Positions 26,247 to 35,107 of a DNA stretch of 64,000 bases are shown in pieces (position 1 is the stretch's first letter; every line of letters begins with the position of its first letter). The notes beneath the pieces are model-generated. The model was given only the letters and a program-made list of their open reading frames with translations. It did not search any database and was not told the DNA's origin. The translations under genes were made by a program, and so were the position numbers. The stretch comes from Novipirellula caenicola (GTDB lineage Bacteria; Planctomycetota; Planctomycetia; Pirellulales; Pirellulaceae): assembly GCF_039545035.1 (NCBI RefSeq), contig NZ_BAABRO010000003.1, positions 186,001 to 250,000 of the forward strand, given 5' to 3'.

Positions 26247-27524
26247 CTACGAGAACAGCTTCTCGATGATGGTTCCGTTGCGAACCAGCGTGATCGGACG
26301 ACCCGTGCTGGAGTCGTATTCGAGCGTCGGATCAATCCCCAGATTGTGATAGAAGCTGGCTGCCACGTCATCGGGCGTGATCGCTTCGTGACGTGGTCCC
26401 GAGGCGGTGTCATCGCTTTCGCCAATGACTTGGCCGCCACGGACGGCACCACCGGCCATTAGCATGAACATGCATCGTGGATAGTGATCGCGGCCGCCTT
26501 CGGCACTTCGTTGGTTGATCTTCGGGGTGCGGCCAAACTCGCCCGTCACGAAGACCGCAGTTCGCTCGAGTAGTCCGCGTTGTTCCAAGCCAATGAGCAG
26601 CCCGCTAAGCCCCGCGTCGAGCTTGGGCAGGTTGTTCTCCTTTAGCTTGGTAAAGTTGTCTTGGTGAGTGTCCCAGCCGCCGAGTTGGACGTTCACCAAC
26701 CGTACGCCCGATTCCACCAATCGCAAGGCGAGCAGGCAGCTTTGCCCGAATGATTCTTCACCAAACTGTTTGGCAAAACTTTCGGGTTCCTTGCTGATAT
26801 CGAACGCTTCTCGCGCCCGCGATGACGTGATCATCGAATACGCTTGTTCGCCGAACTTGTCCAAGCCTTCGAGCAGCTGGTCGTTCTTTTCCAGATGGGC
26901 GAATCGACGATCGAGTTTTTTCAGCAATTCTTGGCGACGATTCACTTCGTCGACTCCGATCCCTCCGGCAAGCGAAATGCCACGCACCGAGAAAGGTCTA
27001 CCGAACTGTGGTGTCGCATTGGTTTCCAGTGCCGCGTAGCGAATCCCCAGGAATCCAGGGCCATGACCGCTGCGAGGCACCGCAACCTGGCTCGGAATAT
27101 CACCCTGCGACGGACTCTCTTTGCTCAGCACCGCACCATAGCTTGGATAATCCAGCGATGGAATCGGCTTGCTTCCTGTGTTCACGTACTCGCGTCCGAG
27201 TTGGTGAGCGGCCAAGGTGTGGCTGACGCCGCGAAGGATCGCGTACTTGTCGGCGCAACTGGCCAACTTCGGCAGGTGTTCCGAAATTTGGATACCAGGC
27301 ACATTGGTTGCGATCGGTTTGAACGTTCCGCGAACCGTATCCGGAGCATTGGGTTTGGGATCGAAGGTATCGATATGCGATGGACCGCCGTTTAATTCGA
27401 TAAAGATGGCGCGATCGGCACGGCCCGATTCCACTTGCCCCGCACTGGCCATCCGCATGTAGTTTGCCAGCGTAAAGCCGCCGAGTGAAAGCGCACCCAC
27501 TTTGAGCATGTCACGACGTTTCAT
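26247..27524 (-). CDS. DUF1501 family protein with Tat signal
   Basis: I chose ATG 27524, which gives a twin-arginine leader (MKRRDMLKVGALSLGGF); upstream codons add nine residues. The 425-residue body is the DUF1501 fold, related to alkaline phosphatase/sulfatase enzymes: RAIFIELNGGPSHIDTFDPKP near the start, LRGVSHTLAAHQLGREYVNTG, and late VFVTGEFGRTPKINQRSAEGGRDHYPRCM. That last segment holds the metal-site-like Asp/His residues. In planctomycetes this family almost always follows a DUF1549/DUF1553 protein, as here (112 bases downstream). Secreted folded; probably works on sulfated or other polymers, but no activity is established. Confidence 0.92.
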   Translation of the reverse strand: MKRRDMLKVGALSLGGFTLANYMRMASAGQVESGRADRAIFIELNGGPSHIDTFDPKPNAPDTVRGTFKPIATNVPGIQISEHLPKLASCADKYAILRGVSHTLAAHQLGREYVNTGSKPIPSLDYPSYGAVLSKESPSQGDIPSQVAVPRSGHGPGFLGIRYAALETNATPQFGRPFSVRGISLAGGIGVDEVNRRQELLKKLDRRFAHLEKNDQLLEGLDKFGEQAYSMITSSRAREAFDISKEPESFAKQFGEESFGQSCLLALRLVESGVRLVNVQLGGWDTHQDNFTKLKENNLPKLDAGLSGLLIGLEQRGLLERTAVFVTGEFGRTPKINQRSAEGGRDHYPRCMFMLMAGGAVRGGQVIGESDDTASGPRHEAITPDDVAASFYHNLGIDPTLEYDSSTGRPITLVRNGTIIEKLFS

Positions 27525-27636
27525 GCCATCACACGTTGAATGAATTTCCATAGTTATCGACTCTGTAAACGGGGGGAGAGAAAGGAACGGAGGTTAGGGG
27601 AAGCGAGTAAACTTGCAGCCGCCGAAGCGGCGGGGA

Positions 27637-30453
27637 TCAGTGAGTGATGATGAATTCTTTGGTATTCACCAAGGCCCACATCAGCGACTCCATCCCATTG
27701 GCGGGCGTTTCGGATTCGTTGATAAACGTTTCGGCAATCTCGCGTTCCTCGTCATCGGGGAAACGGCTGAGTGTGCGAAGGTAGGCGTCTTCGACAAGCT
27801 TCGACACGGTGTTGGAAGCGGCATGGCTAGCGGCCTTGGTCGGCTCTACTTCTCGCCATGATTTGGGGTTCTCGATCAACGCGTCCAACGATGGGATTTC
27901 CAAGTCGAACTGCTCAAACTTTTTGGCCATTCGTTGGTATTCTCGTTCCATTTGGTCTCGCGTTTTCTTTTGGCGTTCTTTCGGTAGCGAGTTGAACTTG
28001 ATTATCCGGCTGATGATCTGTTTGCGGAAATTGTCCGCGGTGCGTGTCACTGCGGCTTGCTTTGGATCAACGCGTTGACTTGGGCCCGGTACGCCGAGGG
28101 CTTCACAGGCCTGAGCCACCCAGCTGTTTTTGTCAGACAGCCGTTTGTGGATGTCGGCATCATTTCGCAAGTAGATCGATTGCAGCAGACTGGGGGAATC
28201 GCTGCGATCGCAATCGCAATTGGATTCCCGAGTCGATTGACCGAACACCTCCAAGGCAAAGTTCTTCTGATTGCGGTTCTGGGCCACACCTTCGGCAATC
28301 GCCATGTCGCTCACTTCGCCGCGAAGCTGACTCGCTTTGTCATCCGAACCGGTGGCCAAGATGACGGCATCGTAGACCACTTCGGCGGGCAATCGCCGTG
28401 GAATGTGACGCGAAAAATTAACACGGTCATGGATGTTCGTGTCGTTGGTTTCCGCAGATCGAGCGTAGGTTTCACTATTGGCGATTTCGCGGTGAAGCCA
28501 TTTCAGATCAAAGTCATGAGCGATAAACTCGCTGGCCAAATAATCCAACAGGGGTGCGTTGCTTGGTGGATTGGCAAGGTTCATGTCGTCCGAAGGATCG
28601 ACGATTCCCGTGCCGAAATAGTTGGCCCACACGCGATTGACGATCGCTTTGGCAAAGTAGGGATTGTCGTCGTCACGCAGCCACTGCATCAGCGCGGGGC
28701 GCGGGTCTTTGTCCAACGTGACGGCTTTGTCCTGGCCAAGGATGGTGCCTGTAGGAAGTTTTAGCTCAGGAACCTTTTGTCCCTTCTTCTTCGCCAATGC
28801 ACGTGCCCGCTTGGCTTTGTCGGACGCGCCACGCGTGTTCACCAGCAACTCGCCAAAGGGAACGACTTTGCCCTTCTGGGCCGCCGTGTAAACGGCTTTG
28901 CGAAGCTCGCCATTATTGAGTTTCTTGCCGTCGGTGATGTCCTTTAGTAGTTCATCGCGAACTGCTTTGGCCTCGGGGGAAACCTGATTTTGATTGATCC
29001 GGATGGGCGTGAAGAGCTGCGAGAATTGTTCGAAATCATCCTTAGACCATTGGTCAAACGGATGTTTGTGGCACTGGGCACATTCGATGCGAACGCCTAG
29101 AAATGCATAAGCAAATCCGATTGCTCGTTCTTCGGGTCTTTGGAAATTGCGTCGCGCCCAGAACAATGGCATCCCATCGCGTTTGGCAAATACTTCTTCG
29201 TTTCCCGAAACGCAGGCTTCGGTCATTTGTTCGCAAAACTCGCGATAGCTTTCGCCTTCTTGACGACTGTTTGCTTCGACGATTCCTGCCACGATTTGGT
29301 CATAGGGAACGTTGTCTTCCAAGCGAACGCGTAGCCATTCGTGCCACAATCGCGAGGCGACGTTGCGAACCGGCAAAACGTTGTTGAGTTGCTCGTTGCT
29401 GTTGCCGGTCCAATCCGACATTCGCGTGGCCCACCATGCCGCGTAGGCGGGAGAATCGAGCAGGTCTTCGACCAATTGTTCCCGTTTGTCGGGTGATGGA
29501 TCAGCAATGAATTGACGCACGGTCTCGCCTGCGGGCAGCATCCCGGTCATGTCCAACGAAACACGGCGAATGAATTCCGAATCAGTGCAGGGGCCCGCAG
29601 GCACGATGCCCAATTTGTCCAATTTTTGCTGAACAAGCTTGTCGATCGGTTTGGCGGGTGATGCTGCAGATCGTTCTAGCGTCGGTCCGATGGGGCGAAT
29701 CACTGGGACCGGAACCACGGCGTTGTCGTAGTAGACGACCACGTGAGTGTCCCCTTTTTCGCCTGATTCGATATGTCCGTCTTCGTCGATCGCGGCGATC
29801 GCGTCATCATTGGAACTGAACCGACAAAGCTCGGTCACATCTTCGACGCTGCCGTCGGGCCAATACGCATACGCCTTCAATTGGACCTGTTCCCCCGGCT
29901 TGCTGAATTGAAGTTCACTTGGGATGACTTCCAAACGCTGCAGCGTTTGAACCTGTTTGGGGTCAAACTTGGCGCCTGATTCGATCCAGCGGCGAAGCGT
30001 GTGGTGTTGCCAACTTCCGGTGTCGAATCGTTTTCCTCCCTCGTGCATGTCGGCATCGACGGGCTTCGCCAAAATAAGGCTTTCGTCGACGTCGCTGGTA
30101 TCAACTCGACCGGCATTCTCGGCCATCAACGCCTCGTGATCCGCTTTGAAGTCGTAGCCAAACAGCGACAATTGGAAACCACCACGACCTTGGAACGAAC
30201 CATGGCAAGCACGTCCGTTGCATCCGAGTCGGCCCAGTAGCGGAGTGACATGTTTTTGAAAGTCGGGGACTTCCTTCGTGTCCGCACTGGCAAATCGTTC
30301 GCTCAGCGGTGCGATCGGTTTCGACGCAGTCGCGTTGTGGGATCGAGTCGGTGCCGCCGGTTCGGCGTGCGTCGTCGATGGTTTTTGGCCAACGAAGCAT
30401 GCCAAGGCGATGCAGGCGATCAGTGACAGAGGTTTCGCGGTGGTTCGAAGCAT
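27637..30453 (-). CDS. DUF1549/DUF1553 protein with cytochrome-c-like N-terminal region
   Basis: The start is ATG 30453, which opens a signal peptide (MLRTTAKPLSLIACIALACF); the frame's earlier start is a TTG. It has 938 residues. Near residue 80 is the planctomycete cytochrome-type motif LGCNGRACHGSFQGRGGF, with a C-x4-C-H spacing. Later come GVRIECAQCHKHPFDQWS (C-x2-C-H), the DUF1549 core (KLVQQKLDKLGIVPAGPCTDSEFIRRVSLDMTGMLP) and the DUF1553 core (RPALMQWLRDDDNPYFAKAIVNRVWANYFG, and AVILATGSDD). A central insert of about 90 Lys-rich residues (DITDGKKLNNGELRK to KVPELKLP) separates the two. It probably carries haem and works extracytoplasmically with the following DUF1501 protein. Confidence 0.92.
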   Translation of the reverse strand: MLRTTAKPLSLIACIALACFVGQKPSTTHAEPAAPTRSHNATASKPIAPLSERFASADTKEVPDFQKHVTPLLGRLGCNGRACHGSFQGRGGFQLSLFGYDFKADHEALMAENAGRVDTSDVDESLILAKPVDADMHEGGKRFDTGSWQHHTLRRWIESGAKFDPKQVQTLQRLEVIPSELQFSKPGEQVQLKAYAYWPDGSVEDVTELCRFSSNDDAIAAIDEDGHIESGEKGDTHVVVYYDNAVVPVPVIRPIGPTLERSAASPAKPIDKLVQQKLDKLGIVPAGPCTDSEFIRRVSLDMTGMLPAGETVRQFIADPSPDKREQLVEDLLDSPAYAAWWATRMSDWTGNSNEQLNNVLPVRNVASRLWHEWLRVRLEDNVPYDQIVAGIVEANSRQEGESYREFCEQMTEACVSGNEEVFAKRDGMPLFWARRNFQRPEERAIGFAYAFLGVRIECAQCHKHPFDQWSKDDFEQFSQLFTPIRINQNQVSPEAKAVRDELLKDITDGKKLNNGELRKAVYTAAQKGKVVPFGELLVNTRGASDKAKRARALAKKKGQKVPELKLPTGTILGQDKAVTLDKDPRPALMQWLRDDDNPYFAKAIVNRVWANYFGTGIVDPSDDMNLANPPSNAPLLDYLASEFIAHDFDLKWLHREIANSETYARSAETNDTNIHDRVNFSRHIPRRLPAEVVYDAVILATGSDDKASQLRGEVSDMAIAEGVAQNRNQKNFALEVFGQSTRESNCDCDRSDSPSLLQSIYLRNDADIHKRLSDKNSWVAQACEALGVPGPSQRVDPKQAAVTRTADNFRKQIISRIIKFNSLPKERQKKTRDQMEREYQRMAKKFEQFDLEIPSLDALIENPKSWREVEPTKAASHAASNTVSKLVEDAYLRTLSRFPDDEEREIAETFINESETPANGMESLMWALVNTKEFIITH

Positions 30454-30525
30454 TGAAAACACCAATGGACCAAGGATGGGGAATGAAGGGGAAGGGGATA
30501 CTTTTCGCGGAGAAAGCCGCCTCGT

Positions 30526-31158
30526 TTACTTTGCGTCTTTCTTTTTCTCTTTGCTGCGACCCGCACTACGCAACAGTTGTTGGTACGTCTTCTCGAGCTG
30601 GTTGTCGAAGTTTTGTTGCTTCGTTTCGAGTCGGTCCTGGGCGGCCGCTAATTGACGCTGCGTACGTTCGATTCGCTGTTGCGTGTAGCGGATTTCGGCC
30701 TCGGCACGTTTCATTTCCATTTGGATTAACGTCGCCACCGCTTCGCGAAGCGCATCACGATCGGATTGCCGATCCCATACTTTCAGTTTGGCTGCAAGCA
30801 TTTTGACGTGCATTTGTACCTGCAGCAGCTTGGATTCGATTTCATACAGCTCGGGGGCACGGTTCTTGGCCGCTTCTAGCCGCTTGGCCGATCTCGCTAG
30901 ATCGCGTATGGCGGCGTGGTACTGTGCCGGTTCGTTGGCTTTCAGACGATCCAACAGCGGTTCCAACTCAGGCAACTGGCTGTTGACCAACGCGATTGCG
31001 ATGGTTTCCAGCGTCGGGTCGATTTCGGTTGCCTGATTGGAACGGTCGAGTTTCGGTTTGGTACCCGAATCGGCGGCCCAAACCACACTGGAAACTGCAA
31101 AGTTAATCAATAAGACGGCCACCAGCGTCAGCCTGGGTCGCTGCGAATAATCAACCAT
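30526..31158 (-). CDS. Secreted coiled-coil protein in a sigma-factor operon
   Basis: ATG 31158 overlaps the end of the anti-sigma gene by 8 bases. The 210 residues begin with a signal peptide (MVDYSQRPRLTLVAVLLINFAVSSVVWA), followed by a nearly all-helical body with heptad-like patterns: LLDRLKANEPAQYHAAIRDLARSAKRLEAAK and then AEAEIRYTQQRIERTQRQLAAAQDRLETKQQNFDNQL. It ends in a Lys-rich tail (GRSKEKKKDAK). It is predicted to form a long coiled coil in the periplasm. No family is recognised, but this type of gene commonly sits between the anti-sigma and DUF1549 genes in planctomycete operons. Confidence 0.75.
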   Translation of the reverse strand: MVDYSQRPRLTLVAVLLINFAVSSVVWAADSGTKPKLDRSNQATEIDPTLETIAIALVNSQLPELEPLLDRLKANEPAQYHAAIRDLARSAKRLEAAKNRAPELYEIESKLLQVQMHVKMLAAKLKVWDRQSDRDALREAVATLIQMEMKRAEAEIRYTQQRIERTQRQLAAAQDRLETKQQNFDNQLEKTYQQLLRSAGRSKEKKKDAK

Positions 31159-31729
31159 CAATTTGGTCTCCGTCGTCGATTGCGGCTACGATCCAGGCAA
31201 ATGCCGAGTCGTCCCAGTCCAATTCGCTTTCGCTTGTGAATAAATCGTCGGTGCCGTCCAGGGCGAGGTCGTTCATCGCATCTTCCGACAAACTTGCTTC
31301 GTCCAATTGCAAAACCGATACGGATTGAGCCCACGCTTGCGCTACCAGCGTCGCTTCGGTGAAGGCCGGTGAAACCGGAGCGATTCCGTCCGCTGGATCC
31401 TTCGTTTGTTTCCCTACGACGACGGCGATTAGCACCGATGCAGCCAAGCCGACCGCCAACATTGCCAATCGTGAAACGCCCAAGGGCGATTTTATCTGGG
31501 GGCTGCCGTCGCACTGCGGCAACAAGGTCGCATGCGTCGTAGCGGGGGCAGCCACCGTGGTCGCTTCGGCGACAACGGAAAGCGTCTCTGCGGTTTTGGC
31601 CAATTCGTCGCCAAACCATTCTGCTTCGCCCAGTCGCCGCTCAAATTCGGGCTGTTGCTCGGCAGGTAATTCCCCCAGCAAATACAGCAGGCATTGTTCT
31701 CGCCAGGATTCGCTTGAAAGTTCGTTCAT
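31151..31729 (-). CDS. Membrane-anchored anti-sigma factor candidate
   Basis: ATG 31729 overlaps the sigma-factor stop as ATGA (31726-31729). The protein has 192 residues. The N-terminal part (SWREQCLLYLLGELPAEQQPEFERRLGEAEWFGDELAKT) resembles the anti-sigma domain of RskA-type factors (LLGELxxxERxxFExxL). The zinc-binding H-x3-C-x2-C motif is absent. One membrane helix follows (RLAMLAVGLAASVLIAVVVG), then an acidic extracytoplasmic tail (DDLFTSESELDWDDSAFAWIV). It would hold the sigma factor at the membrane until an envelope signal is received. The assignment rests on context and this pattern. Confidence 0.78.
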   Translation of the reverse strand: MNELSSESWREQCLLYLLGELPAEQQPEFERRLGEAEWFGDELAKTAETLSVVAEATTVAAPATTHATLLPQCDGSPQIKSPLGVSRLAMLAVGLAASVLIAVVVGKQTKDPADGIAPVSPAFTEATLVAQAWAQSVSVLQLDEASLSEDAMNDLALDGTDDLFTSESELDWDDSAFAWIVAAIDDGDQIDG

Positions 31730-32298
31730 TGTCTTTTGCCTTGTTCCATTTCGCTCGCGTCGTCTTCTTGCGTTTGCAAATCTTCGCGAAGTCGCTCGAG
31801 TGCTCGTCTCATTTGCGTCAACGCGGTTCCTAGCGGGATTTGGAGTTGGTCGGCGATCTGTTGGAAAGTAAGGTTTTCGTTGATTCGGAGTTGTAGGATG
31901 GCTTGCCAATGGTCAGGCAAATTTTGAATCGATTGCTGGAGTTGTTCGGCGGTTTCGGCAGCAACGAGCCGCTGCAGGTGATCATCGTGGTGGTTGCACG
32001 ATTCGTAAGTCGCCTGTTTTTCAAGGACTCGCGTGGTCGTGGATCGGTCTCGCCAATGTCGCGCACATTCATTGGCTGCAACCCGAAATAACCACGCTCG
32101 ACGAGCGACCAAGGGAACCTTGTCGCCCTGTTGGACGGATTTGATAAAAACGGTTTGCAAACAATCTTCGACGTCGGCTTCCTGAGCGAGTCGGCGGCGC
32201 ATGAAGACGCGGAGCGTCGATTCGGATTCCAGAAAAACCCTTCGCCACGCTTCGTCAGAGTCCTCGGGTTGGGCGTTTTCAGGAGTCTTCGTGCTCAT
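31726..32298 (-). CDS. ECF-type RNA polymerase sigma factor
   Basis: The 190 residues carry region 2, VFMRRRLAQEADVEDCLQTVFIKSVQQ with RRAWLFRVAANECARHWRDR, and region 4, NLPDHWQAILQLRINENLTFQQIADQLQIPLGTALTQMRRALERLRE, the -35 recognising helix-turn-helix. There is no region 3. It heads a five-gene operon with the anti-sigma, coiled-coil, DUF1549/1553 and DUF1501 genes. All are overlapping or 60 to 112 bases apart, so it should control their expression and probably its own. Immediately upstream lies a 75-base gap holding the likely promoter, which separates it from the methyltransferase gene. Confidence 0.92.
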   Translation of the reverse strand: MSTKTPENAQPEDSDEAWRRVFLESESTLRVFMRRRLAQEADVEDCLQTVFIKSVQQGDKVPLVARRAWLFRVAANECARHWRDRSTTTRVLEKQATYESCNHHDDHLQRLVAAETAEQLQQSIQNLPDHWQAILQLRINENLTFQQIADQLQIPLGTALTQMRRALERLREDLQTQEDDASEMEQGKRQ

Positions 32299-32373
32299 TG
32301 GGCCGTCGTTACGCTATAGAAGATGCGCAGGTCCTGCAGATTATTTCGCAGCCGACGGAAATTTCTGGAAAAA

Positions 32374-33486
32374 CTATTTCCAGGCTTCGACCACGGCGTA
32401 CTGTTTGCCAGCGATGACGCGGATATCGTGCCACTCGGTCACCAGATTTTCCTCGTACCACTCGGGCTGTTTGGTCACGAGGTACAGGTGTCCGCCGGGC
32501 CGCAGGGCTCGCTTGGCCGCGTCGACGAACAGACGCGCGATTTGGAAATTAGCGAAATAAGGCGGGTTGCCCACGGCTATATCATAGCTGGCCGGCGTCT
32601 GACAATCTCCATCACAGGTCAATTGGGCATCCAAATCCGCTAGCGCATTCTTTTGGGCCCCCCGCCGCGTGCACTCAATCGCCCGGGCGTTGCTGTCGAT
32701 CGCCAAGGCATGAACCCCGTCGGCTTGCATTGCCAATGCCATCGCTACCGATCCACAGCCACAGCCGATATCGATCAGCCGTTGACCGGATTCGATCGTG
32801 ACGGCGTCCATCAACGCTTTGGCGCCCGCATCGAGCCGGCGATGTGAAAAGACACCCGGTCGCGTGATCGCCGAGATCGTTTGCCCACGAAACCGGTACG
32901 TGAACTCACACTCAAAACTTCGTTGGCGTTTCAATTCGCTGTCTTTACGAAGTACATAGACCACGGCATCGTCGCTGGGACGGACGCTGATCTTCGCGCC
33001 GAACGGCTTCAATTGATCGTGTAGCCAGCGGTCGTTGACGTTGTCGACGCTGGTCACAAGCCGACCACCAATGACGAGACGCGTGTACGCTTGCTGCAGC
33101 AGGTCACGTTGCAGTTCGGCTTCGCCACGCACCGAGCAGGGGATTAGCGCGAGATCCACTTCGTCCTCAGGCAGGTCCGTCTCGCAGATGATCGATAGTG
33201 AGTGCGGGGGATCTGGCGATGCCGGCGATGGCGACGCGTTGAGATCCGCAGCGTGGTCGGCGATCGCGAGTCGCTGCTGGAATTGATCGAGATACCACAA
33301 GGTAATCTGTGCGTCGCTGCGATCTCGGTACAACCAACGCGCCGCTTGGCCGCGACCAATCGACGTGCTGAGGATGCGAGTGCCCGCTAGATCCTTGGCA
33401 ACGTCATACAACGCGGCTTCGGATGTTCGTGCCGGCAGCGGTTGCGATGCCGGGTCAGGAGATTCGTTTGTCAAGGAATTAGCCAA
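32374..33486 (-). CDS. Class I SAM-dependent methyltransferase, RsmC/RlmG-like
   Basis: The 370-residue length matches the RsmC/RlmG group, which methylates guanine N2 in rRNA. The first half is a degenerate methyltransferase copy (LALIPCSVRGEAELQRDLLQQAY). The catalytic half has motif I LIDIGCGCGSVAMALAMQADG, the acidic end of strand 2 (HALAIDSNARAIECTRRGAQ), and NPPY in IAVGNPPYFANFQIARLFV, the base-methylation signature. The start codon at 33486 is TTG (MANSLTNES) and overlaps the upstream Nramp-like gene by 8 bases. Which rRNA position is modified is unknown. Confidence 0.88.
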   Translation of the reverse strand: MANSLTNESPDPASQPLPARTSEAALYDVAKDLAGTRILSTSIGRGQAARWLYRDRSDAQITLWYLDQFQQRLAIADHAADLNASPSPASPDPPHSLSIICETDLPEDEVDLALIPCSVRGEAELQRDLLQQAYTRLVIGGRLVTSVDNVNDRWLHDQLKPFGAKISVRPSDDAVVYVLRKDSELKRQRSFECEFTYRFRGQTISAITRPGVFSHRRLDAGAKALMDAVTIESGQRLIDIGCGCGSVAMALAMQADGVHALAIDSNARAIECTRRGAQKNALADLDAQLTCDGDCQTPASYDIAVGNPPYFANFQIARLFVDAAKRALRPGGHLYLVTKQPEWYEENLVTEWHDIRVIAGKQYAVVEAWK

Positions 33487-35056
33487 GGAATTTTTCAGCG
33501 ACCGTCCATGCGCCTGTGACCAACATCGCCGCGGCGGAAAGCCACAGCATGATGTCCCAAAGGACTCCAGGGGTCAGTTCCGCTCGAGAGCGATGGTAAC
33601 GAAAATACAAAGCCGCGGCTGCCAACATCGGCAGCATCACGCCTTGCGCCACACCGCTTAGTAATACCAATTGTGCAGGCGCCGGGAATGCCAGGTAAAT
33701 CAGCAGACACAATAGCGGGAACGCGCCGCTGAGCCAGCGGATCCATTTTTCACGTGTTTGCGGGTCGTCGCCGATCAATCCAACGACGCACATCGCGTCT
33801 GAAAACGTTCGTGCATGGCTGGCATTGGCGACAAAGAAGGTCGAGTAGAGCACCGCGAACGCGCCAAACAAAAAGACTGCCGACGCCCACTGTGAAAACA
33901 CCGGAACAAACATCACCGCCAATGTGCGAACCATGTTGTCCTTCTCTGGGTTCAAGCCCACGCGGTGTAAGATCGCCGCACCCAGCAGATAGAAGATGAC
34001 CGTGGCAAAGGTGTACACGATCATCGCTCCCCAAGCGTCCACTCGCATCACCCGCATCCAACCGGCCGCGCGTTGCAGCCATTCAGGCGATCCATCGTCG
34101 CGGCCCACAAAGCGTGCATAGCCTTTTTCTAAGCACCAATAGGGGTAAACAACAAGCTCGGCCGCCCCCACGCCGATGATTCCAAACGTGGCCAATGCGG
34201 TCCCGATTGGACGAGCCGTGGTGCTAGCGTTTTCGCCCTGCGAAGCAGGCAGATGGAACTGAAGCCCGCTGAAGAATTCAGAAAGACTGACTCGGAAATC
34301 GGGTTGGTCTTGCAAGAAGAACAGGTTGGTGATCGTCAGCAAGGTGAAGGAGGCGACCAGGATCGTCGAAAGCGACTGAATCAATCCGTAGCGGCCAACC
34401 CACAGCACCACGCTGGTAAGAATCGCGACGACGACCGCCCAGATTGCAGCATCGTTCGGAGCCGAAATCCCATCGCGAGTCGTGTCTTGGTGTCGTTCAC
34501 GGTACGTTTGCTTGCTTGTTGCGATCTGTTGCTCGGCAGCCGAGACATCGACGGCAACGTCATCCGGTGCGTATCGCTGGAACTGCAGCAGCGTCTCGGC
34601 GTCCGCGATTTCGTTGTAATCCGCTCCTCGCTCGGTCAATGGCAAGCTGATCGCGAGCGATTGTCCCACCCCGCCGACGATACCGCCAAGTTGACTGATG
34701 CTGGCGATCCACATCAGCACCCAATACCAAACCAGCCAATTGCCTCGGCCACGGATGCGTGGCCCCGGCACTTCATCGAGCGCTCGCAGCGTCGTCTTGC
34801 CGCTGACGATCGCGTAGCGACCAAATTCGATTTGAGCAAAGACTTTGACCACGCAGCCGAGGATGATCAACCACAGCAGACTGAAGCCGGCTTCGGCACC
34901 GGTTTTGGTCGTCGCGATCAATTCTCCGCTGCCGACGATCGAACCGGCGACGATTAACCCCGGGCCGATACAGCGGATAATGGCAAACAATCGTGTCGGT
35001 GGATCCACTGTCAAACGCGGTGCATTTGCACCGCGTGTTTCCGCTGATTCGGTCAT
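33479..35056 (-). CDS. Nramp-like transporter without the canonical metal motifs
   Basis: The 525 residues have about 11-12 hydrophobic helices. The beginning CIGPGLIVAGSIVGSGELIATTKTGAEAGFSLLWLI has the Nramp TM1 pattern, but the metal-binding DPGN reads GSGE. TM6, where canonical transporters have MPHN, reads LVVYPYWCLEKGYARFVG. A long loop between helices 4 and 5 is acidic (NEIADAETLLQ). Such proteins occur in planctomycetes and other phyla and are annotated as Nramp family, but they lack the metal ligands used by manganese/iron Nramps, so the substrate is open. The methyltransferase gene follows with an 8-base overlap. Confidence 0.88.
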   Translation of the reverse strand: MTESAETRGANAPRLTVDPPTRLFAIIRCIGPGLIVAGSIVGSGELIATTKTGAEAGFSLLWLIILGCVVKVFAQIEFGRYAIVSGKTTLRALDEVPGPRIRGRGNWLVWYWVLMWIASISQLGGIVGGVGQSLAISLPLTERGADYNEIADAETLLQFQRYAPDDVAVDVSAAEQQIATSKQTYRERHQDTTRDGISAPNDAAIWAVVVAILTSVVLWVGRYGLIQSLSTILVASFTLLTITNLFFLQDQPDFRVSLSEFFSGLQFHLPASQGENASTTARPIGTALATFGIIGVGAAELVVYPYWCLEKGYARFVGRDDGSPEWLQRAAGWMRVMRVDAWGAMIVYTFATVIFYLLGAAILHRVGLNPEKDNMVRTLAVMFVPVFSQWASAVFLFGAFAVLYSTFFVANASHARTFSDAMCVVGLIGDDPQTREKWIRWLSGAFPLLCLLIYLAFPAPAQLVLLSGVAQGVMLPMLAAAALYFRYHRSRAELTPGVLWDIMLWLSAAAMLVTGAWTVAEKFLG

Positions 35057-35107
35057 TCGGGGATTTTCTGCTGTCGCGGGGGAGGGGAACGCATTTTTCT
35101 TAACCCG

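Noticed and set aside
34253-34957. A 234-codon plus-strand open frame opposite the Nramp-like gene
   Set aside because: Glu/Asp/Arg-rich translation without known features; the opposite strand encodes membrane helices of a recognisable family.
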